NCBI GenBank assembly: GCA_900547765.1
Contig: URIA01000001.1
Span: 35,884 to 99,883, forward strand
Origin: an uncultured Collinsella sp.
GTDB taxonomy: Bacteria > Actinomycetota > Coriobacteriia > Coriobacteriales > Coriobacteriaceae
DNA length: 64,000 bases
Direction of reading: 5' to 3'
In this document: positions 8,190 to 17,148 of the stretch, piece after piece
Layout of the letters: each line of letters opens with the position of its first letter
Position numbering within the stretch: the first letter of the stretch is position 1
Notes under the pieces: model-generated
Seen by the model: the letters and a program-made list of their open reading frames with translations, nothing else
Told to the model about the DNA's origin: nothing
The model's database searches: none
Translations under genes and position numbers: made by a program

Positions 8190-9523
8190 GACCGGTCGCC
8201 TCCAAACAGATCGGGGCGAGTGGCCAGATAGGCATCAAGGGCCTCGAGCGCACGGTCCGCATAGGCCTGGTAGCGGTCGCGCTTGCTGCGGCGCTTACCA
8301 TCCTCGAGTGGCGGCACCAGGCCAAAGTTGACATGCATAGGCTGATAGCCCACGGTGGCAGGATCGGTCGCATAGCCCACGAGCGCACCCAGGGCGCCCA
8401 CACGCGGCAACTCGACGCCCGCGACACCGATAGCCTCGGCATAGGTATTGAGCGCCGCGAGCAGACCGGTCGCCACGGCTTCCATGTACCCCTCGGTGCC
8501 GGTGATCTGACCGGCCAGGCGCACGCCGGTACCGGGCACGGCAAAGGTGCCATCGAGCACGTGCGGGGCGTCGACAAAGGTATTGCGGTGCATGACACCG
8601 TAGCGGAAGAACTCAGCGTTCTCCAGGCCCGGCACCATATGGAAGACGCGCTTCTGCTCGCCAAAGGTCAGGTTTGTCTGGAAGCCCACCAGGTTATAGG
8701 CGGTCTTCTCCTTGTTCTCGGCACGCAGCTGAATCGCCGCCCAGGGGCGACGTCCGGTACGCGGGTCGGTGAGGCCGACGGGCTTCATGGCGCCAAAGCG
8801 AATGGCGTCCTTGCCGGTGCGTGCGACCTCCTCGGCAGGCTGGCAGGCCTGGAACAGATCGCCGCCCTCAAAGTCCTTGAGCACCACGCGGTCGGCCGTG
8901 GTAAGCGCCTCGATAAAGGCCTCGTACTCCTCCTTGTTGAGCGGGGCGTTGAGATAGTCGCCGCTCCCCTGCTCCTCGTAGCGCGACTGCGAGAACAGCA
9001 CGTCCATATCGAGCGTGGAGGCATCGACGATCGGAGCCGCCGCATCAAAGAATGCCAGGGCATCGCCACCGACGAGCTTCATGACCTCTTCGCTCAGCGC
9101 CGGCGAACACAGCGGGCCGGCGGCAATGACCACGTGACCCTCGGGAATCTGCGTGACCTCGCCGTGAATGATCTCGATATTGGGTCGGGCGGCAACCTCG
9201 GCCTCGACAAGCTCGGAAAACTTGACGCGGTCGACCGCCAGGGCACCGCCAGCGGGAACAGCCGCGCGATGGGCGCAATCGAGCAGGACTGAACCCATGC
9301 GCTCAAGCTCGGCCTTCAGCAAACCAGCCGCGGAATCCGGACGGGTCGACTTAAACGAATTGGAGCAGACGAGCTCTGCCAAGTGATCGGTATGGTGAGC
9401 CGGGGAGCTAACCTGGGGGCGCATCTCGCACAGCTTAACGGCAAAACCGCGGTCTGCCAGCTGGATCGCGCATTCCGAACCCGCCAGACCGCCACCGATA
9501 ACCGTCACCTGATCAAACAGCAT
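8186..9523 (-). CDS. trmFO: methylenetetrahydrofolate--tRNA-(uracil-5-)-methyltransferase
   Basis: FAD- and folate-dependent enzyme that makes ribothymidine at tRNA position 54. 445 residues from ATG 9523 (GAAAGGTG eight bases upstream; a TTG two codons earlier is less well placed). The FAD-binding VIGGGLAGSECA starts at residue 8; CSNSFKST, PAGGALAVDR, IQLRAEN and the C-terminal TGTEGYMEA and VNFGL segments are diagnostic. In B. subtilis topA lies between dprA and trmFO; here dprA is directly upstream. Confidence 0.96.
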   Translation of the reverse strand: MLFDQVTVIGGGLAGSECAIQLADRGFAVKLCEMRPQVSSPAHHTDHLAELVCSNSFKSTRPDSAAGLLKAELERMGSVLLDCAHRAAVPAGGALAVDRVKFSELVEAEVAARPNIEIIHGEVTQIPEGHVVIAAGPLCSPALSEEVMKLVGGDALAFFDAAAPIVDASTLDMDVLFSQSRYEEQGSGDYLNAPLNKEEYEAFIEALTTADRVVLKDFEGGDLFQACQPAEEVARTGKDAIRFGAMKPVGLTDPRTGRRPWAAIQLRAENKEKTAYNLVGFQTNLTFGEQKRVFHMVPGLENAEFFRYGVMHRNTFVDAPHVLDGTFAVPGTGVRLAGQITGTEGYMEAVATGLLAALNTYAEAIGVAGVELPRVGALGALVGYATDPATVGYQPMHVNFGLVPPLEDGKRRSKRDRYQAYADRALEALDAYLATRPDLFGGDRS

Positions 9524-9537
9524 CTGCAAACACCTTT

Positions 9538-10473
9538 CTAATTGACATGTTTTCCATTGTGACCGAAGGGTGTCTGGGCGTGAAGGGCAAACTTGGAGGG
9601 CGCATACCTTCCATCCATCATGCGATCGATAAGGCCCTCGAGTTCAAGCGAACCCAAGAGTTTGAGTACGCCGACGGCATCGAGCGAGACGAGCGCCGCG
9701 ATGTCGTTGACCTTGAGCGGAGAGGCGATGAGCGCATGCATCACGGTCTGCTGTGTTGGATCCAGGTCGGCAATGCCGGGAGCATCGGGGCGCGAGTAGC
9801 GCAGGGTGCCGTAGATGCGTGAGATAGCCATCTCGATAGATTCCTCGTCGATGATGCAGCAAGCACCGTTCGCAATGAGGTAATTCGTGCCACGCGACTC
9901 GGGCGATAGGATCGACCCCGGCACGGCAAGAAGTTCGCGCCCCAAATCCATAGCAGCCTCGGCTGTAGAAAACGTCCCGGAAGGCATACCCGCCTCGGAT
10001 ACAAAGAGGGCTTGCGACAGGGCCGCGATCACGCGATTGCGGCGCGGAAAGGCAAACTTGCGCGGACCCATGCCCCACGGAGAGATCGACACGACCGCGC
10101 CACCCGTATCGAGCGTGCGCATAATAAGCCCCGCGCTCGAACGCGGGTAGACCACGTCGGCGCCCGTCCCCAGCACCACGACGTGTTTGCCGCCGGCGTT
10201 GACCGCAGCCCAACCCGAGGCCTGGTCACAACCGACCGCGCCGCCCGAAACTACCGTCACTCCCGCCTCGACCGCCACCTTTGCCGCAAGCTCTGCCACG
10301 GCAAGACCATACGGCGAGGCCTTGCGCGCGCCGATGATGGAGAGCGCGGGCGTCGAAAGCACCTCGGGGTTGCCGCGCACATAGAGCGTCTGGGGTACAT
10401 CAGAAAGCTCCAAAACGGTCTCGGGATACAACGCATCACCTGGATGCAGCTCGTAGGTCCCCTCGGCCATCAT
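9538..10473 (-). CDS. dprA: DNA-processing protein DprA, short form without N-terminal SAM domain
   Basis: Loads RecA on incoming single-stranded DNA during transformation. 311 residues that start almost at the Rossmann-like core (TPALSIIGARKASPYG, then LGTGADVVYP, FPRRNRVIAALSQALFVSEA, and VPGS near 215). The usual SGxAxGID motif reads SGGAVGCDQAS. The last 60 residues form a winged helix (LDPTQQTVMHALIASPL). ATG 10473 overlaps the comM stop (ATGATG with TGA); ATG 10470 is equally possible, with AGGGAGG upstream. Coupled to comM. Confidence 0.88.
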   Translation of the reverse strand: MMAEGTYELHPGDALYPETVLELSDVPQTLYVRGNPEVLSTPALSIIGARKASPYGLAVAELAAKVAVEAGVTVVSGGAVGCDQASGWAAVNAGGKHVVVLGTGADVVYPRSSAGLIMRTLDTGGAVVSISPWGMGPRKFAFPRRNRVIAALSQALFVSEAGMPSGTFSTAEAAMDLGRELLAVPGSILSPESRGTNYLIANGACCIIDEESIEMAISRIYGTLRYSRPDAPGIADLDPTQQTVMHALIASPLKVNDIAALVSLDAVGVLKLLGSLELEGLIDRMMDGRYAPSKFALHAQTPFGHNGKHVN

Positions 10474-11993
10474 TGGTCCCTCCTTCCCTGGTACATCGCT
10501 GCCTCGAGCACGTGGTCCTGCGTCACCTGCTCGCTCTCGGCGACGTCGGCGATTGTACGCGCGATACGCACCAGTCGCACGATGCCGCGACCCGTGAGAT
10601 GTGTGCGCTTCGACAGGCCGAGCACACACTTCTCCGCCGCATCATCGAGCTCAAAGGTCGAAACGACGCCGTCAATGGACCGTGTCTCGTCATCCTCGGC
10701 CTCGGCATCCGCATCGTCCATACGGGATTCGCGCCAGGCGCGAAAAGCGCGACCGCGCACAACGTAGTCACGTAACTCGGCAGACGACATACCCTCCGCA
10801 CCCTCGATAATCACTTGGGGGTCGGGACGGGTCACGTCGATCATCATGTCGATACGGTCGGCCAAAGGACCGCGCAGTTTAGACCGATAGCGCTCGACCA
10901 TCGCCGCTGAGCAGCGACACGGTACCTCGCGATCGCCCAAAAAACCGCAGGGGCAGGGATTGCTCGCAGCCAGCAGCTGAAAGCGCGACGGGAAGGTAAA
11001 GGCCCCGTCGACGCGCACGATCCTCACATAGCCGCGCTCGATGGGCTGACGCAGCGTCTGCAGCACACCCGTGGGAAACTCGGCAAGCTCGTCCAAAAAG
11101 AGCACGCCGCCATGAGCAAGGCTGATCTCACCCGGATGCACCGGGCGTCCTCCGCCAATGAGGCCAGCCGTTGAAATGCTGTGATGGGGACTTCGAAACG
11201 GCCGATGACCCGCCAATAATCCATCGATGTTCTCACCCAAGACCGAATGGATGCACAGCGCCTCCTGCTGGTCCTCAACGGAAAGCTCGGGCAGGATGCC
11301 GGTCATACGACGGGCGAGCATCGTCTTGCCCGATCCCGGGGACCCGATCATAAGCAAACCGAGCTCACCCGCTGCCGCCAGCGCCATGCCGCGTTTGGCA
11401 ACCTCCTGCCCCAGCACGTCGGCATAGTCGAGTTCAGGCTCAAAAGTAGCCTCAACACCCTCGGAATCCAGATAGTGCCGAGCCGCCTCGCCCATGCCAT
11501 GGGCAAGCTGAGACAAATGATCGATAAAGCCGCAATCCACGCCCGCGAGTGGCACATGCTGGTCGGACCTGCCGGCGATAAAAGACAGCCCCATGTCGCG
11601 AGCCAGCAGCTGAAACGCCACCTCGCCCTTGACGGGAAGCACCGTACCGTCCAAGCCGAGCTCGCCGGCGATAAGGCAGCGATCGAGGTTGTCACGGGGA
11701 ATCTGCCCATCGGCCGCCAACACCGCGATGGCGATGGGCAGATCAAAGCCGCTACCGGTCTTGCGAATATCGCCGGGCGCCAGATTGACCGTAATGCCCG
11801 AGCGCGGGATCTCGAACCCGGCGGAGCGCATCGCACAGCGAATACGACCGCGTGACTCCATCACCTCCATACTCGGAATGCCGAGCATCTGAATACCCGG
11901 AACGCCGCCGGCAAGCGAGACCTCGACCGTGACGGGAATTGCCTCGACGCCGCGGATGCAGGCCGCGTGAACGGCAAACGTCTCGAACGCCAT
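10470..11993 (-). CDS. comM: YifB/ComM-family Mg chelatase-like AAA+ ATPase
   Basis: Hexameric helicase that promotes branch migration during integration of transforming DNA. 507 residues from the ATG sharing a base with the yraN stop (TGATG). An N-terminal ChlI domain (1-170, with GGVPGIQMLGIP and NLAPGDIRKTGSGFDLPIA) precedes the AAA+ core: Walker A GSPGSGKT at 217-224, the Mg-chelatase region with FRSPHHSIS, CPCGFLGD and PLADRIDMMIDV. The longer upstream reading frame inside yraN is spurious. Confidence 0.95.
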   Translation of the reverse strand: MAFETFAVHAACIRGVEAIPVTVEVSLAGGVPGIQMLGIPSMEVMESRGRIRCAMRSAGFEIPRSGITVNLAPGDIRKTGSGFDLPIAIAVLAADGQIPRDNLDRCLIAGELGLDGTVLPVKGEVAFQLLARDMGLSFIAGRSDQHVPLAGVDCGFIDHLSQLAHGMGEAARHYLDSEGVEATFEPELDYADVLGQEVAKRGMALAAAGELGLLMIGSPGSGKTMLARRMTGILPELSVEDQQEALCIHSVLGENIDGLLAGHRPFRSPHHSISTAGLIGGGRPVHPGEISLAHGGVLFLDELAEFPTGVLQTLRQPIERGYVRIVRVDGAFTFPSRFQLLAASNPCPCGFLGDREVPCRCSAAMVERYRSKLRGPLADRIDMMIDVTRPDPQVIIEGAEGMSSAELRDYVVRGRAFRAWRESRMDDADAEAEDDETRSIDGVVSTFELDDAAEKCVLGLSKRTHLTGRGIVRLVRIARTIADVAESEQVTQDHVLEAAMYQGRRDQ

Positions 11994-12478
11994 CACGACA
12001 CCTGCCAATCGAATGCGTTGTACTGATGCTCGATCTCGGCGATATGCCCGCCGCGAATGGTGACACCCACGGCATCGAAGCGAATCGCCTTGAGCGGATA
12101 ATGCTCCATGAGATAGCAACTTGCGATGCGGCGGTAGCGGCGTTGTTTTTGGGCGTCCACGGCCTCCTCGGGAAAGACCCGCGTGTTGCAATCCAGTGCG
12201 ACGCGTCTGGTCTTGACCTCGGCCATCACCACGACATCGTCGAGCTCATCGAGCAGCACCAGATCGGCCTCGCCCTCGGTGCAACGATAACCCTGCTCCA
12301 GCAAGGTGTAGCCGCGCTCGTTAAAGTAGTCGATGGTGATCAGCTCGCCCAGCATGCCCAGCTCGCGGGGACTGAGTCCCTTGATAAACTCGGGCGTCAT
12401 CGCCCCGCAGTCGAGCTCGCCGTTTTCCCAACGCTCCTTGAGCTGCTGCGTCTTGCTCTTTTTGCTTGCGGCACTCAT
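11993..12478 (-). CDS. yraN: YraN (UPF0102) family nuclease-like protein
   Basis: 161 residues from the ATG at 12478 with GGAGA six bases before. The UPF0102 core covers the last two thirds: LGELITIDYFNERGY, GEADLVLLDELDDVVVMAEVKTRR (the Glu/Asp/Glu-x-Lys arrangement of restriction-endonuclease-like folds). The first ~40 residues are an extra charged segment compared with the usual ~120-residue family. Function is not established; the place between rnhB and comM/dprA is the conserved one. It is downstream of a terminator, yet no promoter was evident. Confidence 0.88.
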   Translation of the reverse strand: MSAASKKSKTQQLKERWENGELDCGAMTPEFIKGLSPRELGMLGELITIDYFNERGYTLLEQGYRCTEGEADLVLLDELDDVVVMAEVKTRRVALDCNTRVFPEEAVDAQKQRRYRRIASCYLMEHYPLKAIRFDAVGVTIRGGHIAEIEHQYNAFDWQVS

Positions 12479-12576
12479 GGGGTCTCCTTTCCCGCACGCT
12501 GCATTGCCCCGATGATGAGGGCACCTTTCATGCGGGTAAGTACCGGAAGCAAACCAAAAGCTGACCAAATGCCGTC

Positions 12577-12618
12577 AAAAAACGGGCCGTACGCAGCAAT
12601 GGTGTTGCATACGGCCCG
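12577..12618 (-). terminator. intrinsic terminator between rnhB and yraN
   Basis: 9-bp perfect stem (12583-12591 with 12610-12618), 18-base loop, then TTTTTT on the minus strand (12577-12582). It separates rnhB from the yraN-comM-dprA run. Confidence 0.85.
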
Positions 12619-12667
12619 CTACCAGCAGGTTTATAAAACCCCTGAGGTCCCTGTCTCCACAATTGAC

Positions 12668-13456
12668 CTAGAAAAGGCGCTCAGTCTGCAGAAAGTTTCC
12701 GCAAAAGCTCACGCGGTGCAGTGGACAAAGTCCATGTTTGCGAATGGCCTCGATATGCTCGGGGCTCGCATAGCCCTTCGACTCGGCCAGATGGTACTCG
12801 GGATACTCGGCGTCGTACTCGACCATCATCTCGTCACGCGTGACCTTGGCCATGATGGACGCCGCGGCGATACAGGCGATCTTGGCATCGCCCTTCACCA
12901 CGTCGCGCTCGTTGGGAACGGCGCCCAAGGGGTTGCCATCCATGAGGACGCAGTCGGGTTCAAGTCCCGTATCGGCCACGGCGCCCGCAACGGCGGTACG
13001 GATAGCACGGGCCATGCCCATTTCATCGATATCCTTCGGCGCGATATGGCAAAAACCGATTGCCGTCGCCACCTCGGCAATCTTCACCGAGAGCAACTCG
13101 CGGCGCGCGGGCGTGAGCTTTTTGGAATCGTTGATACCCCAGACGCGCGGCTCCATAGGAAGACAGACGGCGCATACCGTCAAAGGGCCGGCCACCGATC
13201 CGCGACCTACCTCGTCGACACCAACGACCACCCCATCGCCGCCAAGCTCATGCATAAGCTCGTACATGTCATTGACGCGCTCGCGCTCGGCAAGCTCTTT
13301 GTCATGGCGTTTGAGGGCGCGTTCACAAGCCTTGATCACCTGCTGGCGCGGGTCCTCGCGATAATGCTCCACGAGGGCGGGAATCTCCTCAAACGTAGCG
13401 CTCGCCAACTCACCGGCAACCTGCGATGCCGAAACCGAGCTCGTCATGTTGGCCAT
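12668..13456 (-). CDS. rnhB: ribonuclease HII
   Basis: Removes ribonucleotides from RNA:DNA hybrids. 262 residues from ATG 13456 (AAGGAGGG upstream; the ATG six codons earlier overlaps that site). A helical N-terminal extension of ~75 residues, as in B. subtilis RnhB, precedes the catalytic domain: GVDEVGRGSVAGP supplies Asp and Glu, DSKKL, LMDGN, and the later Asp in VTRDEMM. Preceded by the rplS terminator. Confidence 0.95.
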   Translation of the reverse strand: MANMTSSVSASQVAGELASATFEEIPALVEHYREDPRQQVIKACERALKRHDKELAERERVNDMYELMHELGGDGVVVGVDEVGRGSVAGPLTVCAVCLPMEPRVWGINDSKKLTPARRELLSVKIAEVATAIGFCHIAPKDIDEMGMARAIRTAVAGAVADTGLEPDCVLMDGNPLGAVPNERDVVKGDAKIACIAAASIMAKVTRDEMMVEYDAEYPEYHLAESKGYASPEHIEAIRKHGLCPLHRVSFCGNFLQTERLF

Positions 13457-13485
13457 ACCAGGCCCTCCTTGCATGCAAATCAGAT

Positions 13486-13515
13486 AAAAAGAAGGGCCAC
13501 CCGAAGGTGACCCTT
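13486..13515 (-). terminator. intrinsic terminator of rplS
   Basis: 10-bp stem (13492-13501 with 13506-13515, one U-G wobble in the RNA) closed by a UUCG tetraloop and followed by CTTTTT on the minus strand. Confidence 0.9.
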
Positions 13516-13549
13516 GTGTCCAAACGAGTGGACAGACGCTGCGATCTTC

Positions 13550-13891
13550 TTAGCGCTTCTCGGGGATGCGAGCAGCCTTGCCCACCTTGTCGCGGAGGTA
13601 GTACAGCTTGGCGCGACGGACGCGACCATGACGGACGACCTCGAGCTTGGCGATCTTGGGGCTGTGAAGCGGGAAGGTACGCTCAACACCGACACCGAAG
13701 GACATCTTGCGGACGGTGAAGGTCTCGCGGGCACCGGCGCCGGCCATGCGGATGACGTCGCCCTGGAAGACCTGAATGCGCTCGCGGTCGCCTTCCTTAA
13801 TGCGGTAGTGAACCTTGACGTTGTCGGCGACGCGAACCTGAGGAATGTCCTCGCGGATCTGCTGACGCTCGATTGCGCGGATGTAATCCAT
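13550..13891 (-). CDS. rplS: 50S ribosomal protein L19
   Basis: 113 residues from ATG 13891 (AAGGAA seven bases upstream; TTG 13897 overlaps that site). Recognised by VKVHYRIKEGDRERIQVFQG, RKMSFGVGVERTFPLHSP and KLYYLRDKVGKAARIPEKR. Monocistronic here: its own promoter at 13961-13988 and terminator at 13486-13515. In many genomes L19 belongs to the rpsP-rimM-trmD operon; here that operon is about 9 kb away. Confidence 0.98.
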   Translation of the reverse strand: MDYIRAIERQQIREDIPQVRVADNVKVHYRIKEGDRERIQVFQGDVIRMAGAGARETFTVRKMSFGVGVERTFPLHSPKIAKLEVVRHGRVRRAKLYYLRDKVGKAARIPEKR

Positions 13892-13960
13892 GTGCAATTC
13901 CTTACTCTTCTAGAGGTGCCGTACCACCTTGGCCGGCACGTAGTTGAACAAACGTATTCG

Positions 13961-13988
13961 AGTATACACGCGCGGGTTTCTGCTGCAA
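13961..13988 (-). promoter_or_regulatory. promoter of rplS
   Basis: -35 TTGCAG (13983-13988), 16-base spacer, -10 TATACT (13961-13966), giving a leader of about 60 bases before the L19 start. Confidence 0.65.
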
Positions 13989-14034
13989 GAACATTTTTTC
14001 ACGCAGACAAAAAGACAAAACCCGCACATGATAA

Positions 14035-14062
14035 CCGCCCGTCTCACGAATGAGACGGGCGG
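14035..14062 (-). terminator. stem-loop after ppdK, probable terminator with poor U-tail
   Basis: 12-bp perfect stem (14035-14046 with 14051-14062) with a UUCG loop on the minus strand. The following bases are TTATCATG, not a U-run, so it may need a factor or only protect the 3' end. Confidence 0.55.
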
Positions 14063-14100
14063 CATGAAGGGGGCTACGCTAGGCGTCTAAACCCAAAACG

Positions 14101-16851
14101 TTAGGCGGAACGCTTGGCCTCGAGCTTGGCCTGAGCGGCAGCCAGGCGCGCGAGGGGCACGCGATAGGGCGAGCAGGACACGTAGTCCACGTCGGCCACG
14201 TTAAACAGGCCCTTGATGGACTTGGGGTCGCCGCCGTGCTCGCCGCACACGCCAAAGTGCATGTCGGGATTGCTGGCGCGGCCCTTCTCGACGGCCAAGC
14301 GCACGAGCTCCAGCACCGCCGCGTCGATGGTCTCGAAGGGGTTGTCTTTCAGGATCTTTTTATGCATGTACAGCGGGATGAACTTGGCCTCGGCGTCATC
14401 GCGCGAGAAGCCAAAGGTCGTCTGGGTGAGGTCGTTGGTGCCAAAGCAGAAGAAATCTGCGTGATGTGCGATCTCGTCGGCGACCATGCAGGCACGCGGC
14501 AGCTCAAGCATCGTGCCCACGGGAATATTGAGCTCGACGCCTTCCTCGGCGGAAACCTCGGCGATCACGCGCTCGATAACCTCGCGGGTCTGGACATGCT
14601 CGGCCGTGATGGAAACGAGCGGAACCATGATCTCGGGGCGCGGATCGACGCCTTCCTTAATGAGGCGGGCGGCAGCCGTTGCGACGGCACGGACCTGCAT
14701 GAGCGGCAGATCGCCAAAGACGACGGACAGGCGCACGCCGCGCAAGCCCAACATGGGGTTGGACTCGACCATGCCGTCAATGCGACGCAGGCGGGCGCGC
14801 AGGGCGGCAAGCTCTTCCTCGCTGGCACCAGCGGCTTCCTTCTTGGTGATGGCGACCTCGAGCTCGCGAGGATTATCCAGGAATTCATGAAGCGGCGGAT
14901 CGAGCAGGCGAACGACCACATCGCGACCGGACATGGTCTTGAACATCGCCAGGAAGTCCTCGGTCTGAACCTTGAGCAGGTCGGCCAGGGCCTGCTGCTT
15001 CACGGCCTCATCATCGGACAGAATGAAGCTCTGGATGATGTTCTTTCGATCGCCCAGAAACATGTGCTCGGTGCGGCACAGGCCGATGGCCTCGGCACCA
15101 AACTCGAGGGCGAGCTCGGCGTCCTCAGGGTTGTCGGCGTTGACGCGCACGTGGTTGGCGTGGCCATCGGTCTCGTCCAGACGAATCTCGTCGGCCCAGG
15201 ACAGGATGGTGTCCAGGTCGCCGGTGAGCTCGGCCGAAACCAGATCGACGGCGCCGTCAACGACGATACCCTGGGTGCCGTCGATGGAGATGACATCGCC
15301 CTCGTGCAGCACGCGGTCGCTGCCCTCGATGTGCACGACCTTCTCAGCTGCGTCGATGTGGAAGCGCTCGACGCCGCAGACGCAGGGCGTGCCCATACCG
15401 CGAGCAATGACGGCGGCATGGCTCGTCTTGCCACCGTGGCTGGTCAGGATGCCCTCGGCGGCAACCATTCCCTTCAGGTCGTCGGGGTTGGTCTCCCAAC
15501 GAACCAGGATAACCTTGTGACCCTCGTTGGCGCGCGCGACGGCGTCATCGCTCGAGAACACGACCTCGCCCACGGCGGCACCGGGGCTGGCGTTCAGACC
15601 GCAGGCCAGGGCCTCGTACTTCTTGGAGGCGTCGAACTGCGGGTGCAGGAGCTGGTCGAGCTGCGCGGGGTCGATGCGGCTCACGGCCTCCTCGCGGGTG
15701 ATCAGGCCCTCCTCGACCATTTCGATGGCGATGCGCAGGGCGGCGCTGGCGGTGCGCTTACCCACGCGGGTCTGGAGCATCCAGAGCTTGCCCTGCTCGA
15801 TGGTGAACTCGATATCGCACATATCGCGGTAATGATCCTCGAGCGTCAGGAACACGCGCTCGAGCTCCTCACCCGCAGACTCGAGGCCCGGGGTGGACTT
15901 GAGGTCCGCGATGGGCTCGGTGTTGCGAATGCCGGCGACGACGTCCTCGCCCTGGGCGTTAACCAAAAAGTCACCGTAGAACTCCTTGGTGCCGTCGGCC
16001 GGGTTGCGCGTAAAGGCGACGCCGGTCGCAGAAGTCTCGCCCTTGTTGCCAAAGGCCATGGCCTGCACGTTGACGGCGGTGCCAAGGTCGTCGGAAATGC
16101 CGTGTTGCTTGCGGTAGATGCAGGCGCGCTCGTTCATCCAGCTGCCAAAGACGGCCTGGATGGCAAGGCGCAGCTGAAGCTCAGGATCGTGCGGGAAGAC
16201 GGGCTTGCCGTCGGCGACCTCAAGCTCGGGATACAGGGCGGCCTCGACGTTATCAGAGAAGATGCCCTTGAAGGTCTCGACAAGCTCCTGCAGATCCTCG
16301 GCCGAAAGATCGGAGTCGACGCGGACGCCAGCGACCAGGCGTGCCTGGGTCAGCGCATTCTCGAACAGGTCGGCGTCGACGCCCATAACGACGTTGGAGA
16401 ACATCTGGATAAAGCGGCGGTAGCTATCCCAGGCAAAACGCGGATTTTGCGTCTGGGCGATGCGCCCCTGAACGGAGTCGTCGTTGAGACCCAAGTTGAG
16501 GACCGTGTCCATCATGCCGGGCATGGAAAACGGAGCGCCCGAGCGAACCGACACGAGCAGCGGATCATTGTCGTCACCGAGCTTCTTGCCACAGCGGGCC
16601 TCGAGGTCGGCCTCGGCGGCAACGATCTCATCGAGCGCGCCTTCGGGCCAGACGTTGCCGGCACCGGAGTACTCGACGCAAGTCTGGCAGGTAATGGTAA
16701 AGCCACCGGGAACCGGCAGGCCGATGCGGCTCATCTCGGCAAGGTTTGCGCCCTTGCCGCCAAGCACGAAGTTCATGGACTTGTCGCCCTCAGTGACACA
16801 GGTGCCCTGGGCGTCGGTTCCAAAACGGTAAACCCTCTTGCAATCGCTCAC
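14101..16851 (-). CDS. ppdK: pyruvate, phosphate dikinase
   Basis: Interconverts pyruvate, ATP and Pi with PEP, AMP and PPi. 916 residues. The N-terminal ATP-grasp part begins at GGKGANLAEMS (31-41); the phosphohistidine domain carries GGKTSHAAV at 473-481 with catalytic His478 and, two residues before, Thr476, the position that regulatory proteins phosphorylate. The C-terminal PEP/pyruvate barrel includes MLGLRG, CFGTNDLTQ and GVCGEHGG. GTG start with GGGGAAG just upstream. The gene for its likely regulator is 298 bases upstream on the same strand. Confidence 0.96.
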   Translation of the reverse strand: MSDCKRVYRFGTDAQGTCVTEGDKSMNFVLGGKGANLAEMSRIGLPVPGGFTITCQTCVEYSGAGNVWPEGALDEIVAAEADLEARCGKKLGDDNDPLLVSVRSGAPFSMPGMMDTVLNLGLNDDSVQGRIAQTQNPRFAWDSYRRFIQMFSNVVMGVDADLFENALTQARLVAGVRVDSDLSAEDLQELVETFKGIFSDNVEAALYPELEVADGKPVFPHDPELQLRLAIQAVFGSWMNERACIYRKQHGISDDLGTAVNVQAMAFGNKGETSATGVAFTRNPADGTKEFYGDFLVNAQGEDVVAGIRNTEPIADLKSTPGLESAGEELERVFLTLEDHYRDMCDIEFTIEQGKLWMLQTRVGKRTASAALRIAIEMVEEGLITREEAVSRIDPAQLDQLLHPQFDASKKYEALACGLNASPGAAVGEVVFSSDDAVARANEGHKVILVRWETNPDDLKGMVAAEGILTSHGGKTSHAAVIARGMGTPCVCGVERFHIDAAEKVVHIEGSDRVLHEGDVISIDGTQGIVVDGAVDLVSAELTGDLDTILSWADEIRLDETDGHANHVRVNADNPEDAELALEFGAEAIGLCRTEHMFLGDRKNIIQSFILSDDEAVKQQALADLLKVQTEDFLAMFKTMSGRDVVVRLLDPPLHEFLDNPRELEVAITKKEAAGASEEELAALRARLRRIDGMVESNPMLGLRGVRLSVVFGDLPLMQVRAVATAAARLIKEGVDPRPEIMVPLVSITAEHVQTREVIERVIAEVSAEEGVELNIPVGTMLELPRACMVADEIAHHADFFCFGTNDLTQTTFGFSRDDAEAKFIPLYMHKKILKDNPFETIDAAVLELVRLAVEKGRASNPDMHFGVCGEHGGDPKSIKGLFNVADVDYVSCSPYRVPLARLAAAQAKLEAKRSA

Positions 16852-17148
16852 GATACTTCCCCTTCCATGCGCTTACGCGCACGACCGTGTTGACGAATCG
16901 ACCCGCCGAATACGGGCCGTGAGGGAACTATACGGCGGGCATTGAGCGGGCTTGCGTAGAGGGCGCGGGGTTTGGTAAACGTGATAAATATGGCGGTAAA
17001 CGGTAGGTAAAGGTGGTTACCCTATGAAGATACCAATGCAAGGGAATTGCAGGTCAGATGCAAGTTTCTTGCTAAATCGCTTTACCATTATCGTGCATTA
17101 TTTTTAGTTAGTTATTTTAGACGGGGTATTTATAGCTACCCCAATAAG
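16852..17148 (-). promoter_or_regulatory. AT-rich upstream region of ppdK with phased GGTAAA repeats
   Basis: 297-base gap without a gene. Three copies of GGTAAA (plus-strand notation) start at 16974, 16995 and 17006, spaced 21 and 11 bases, about two and one helical turns. A GGGGTA/TACCCC hairpin (about 17124-17142) follows the upstream gene. A weak promoter-like pair (TTTACC, 17 bases, TTTATC) reads towards ppdK inside the repeats. No ORF with coding character was found. Confidence 0.4.

Noticed and set aside
11994..12191. 66-residue N-terminal extension of comM
   Set aside because: It lies within yraN in another frame; the ComM family starts at MAFETFAVHA.
14236..16893. 885-residue plus-strand open frame opposite ppdK
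   Set aside because: It is the antisense shadow of a well-conserved gene in G+C-rich DNA; no family features or Shine-Dalgarno.
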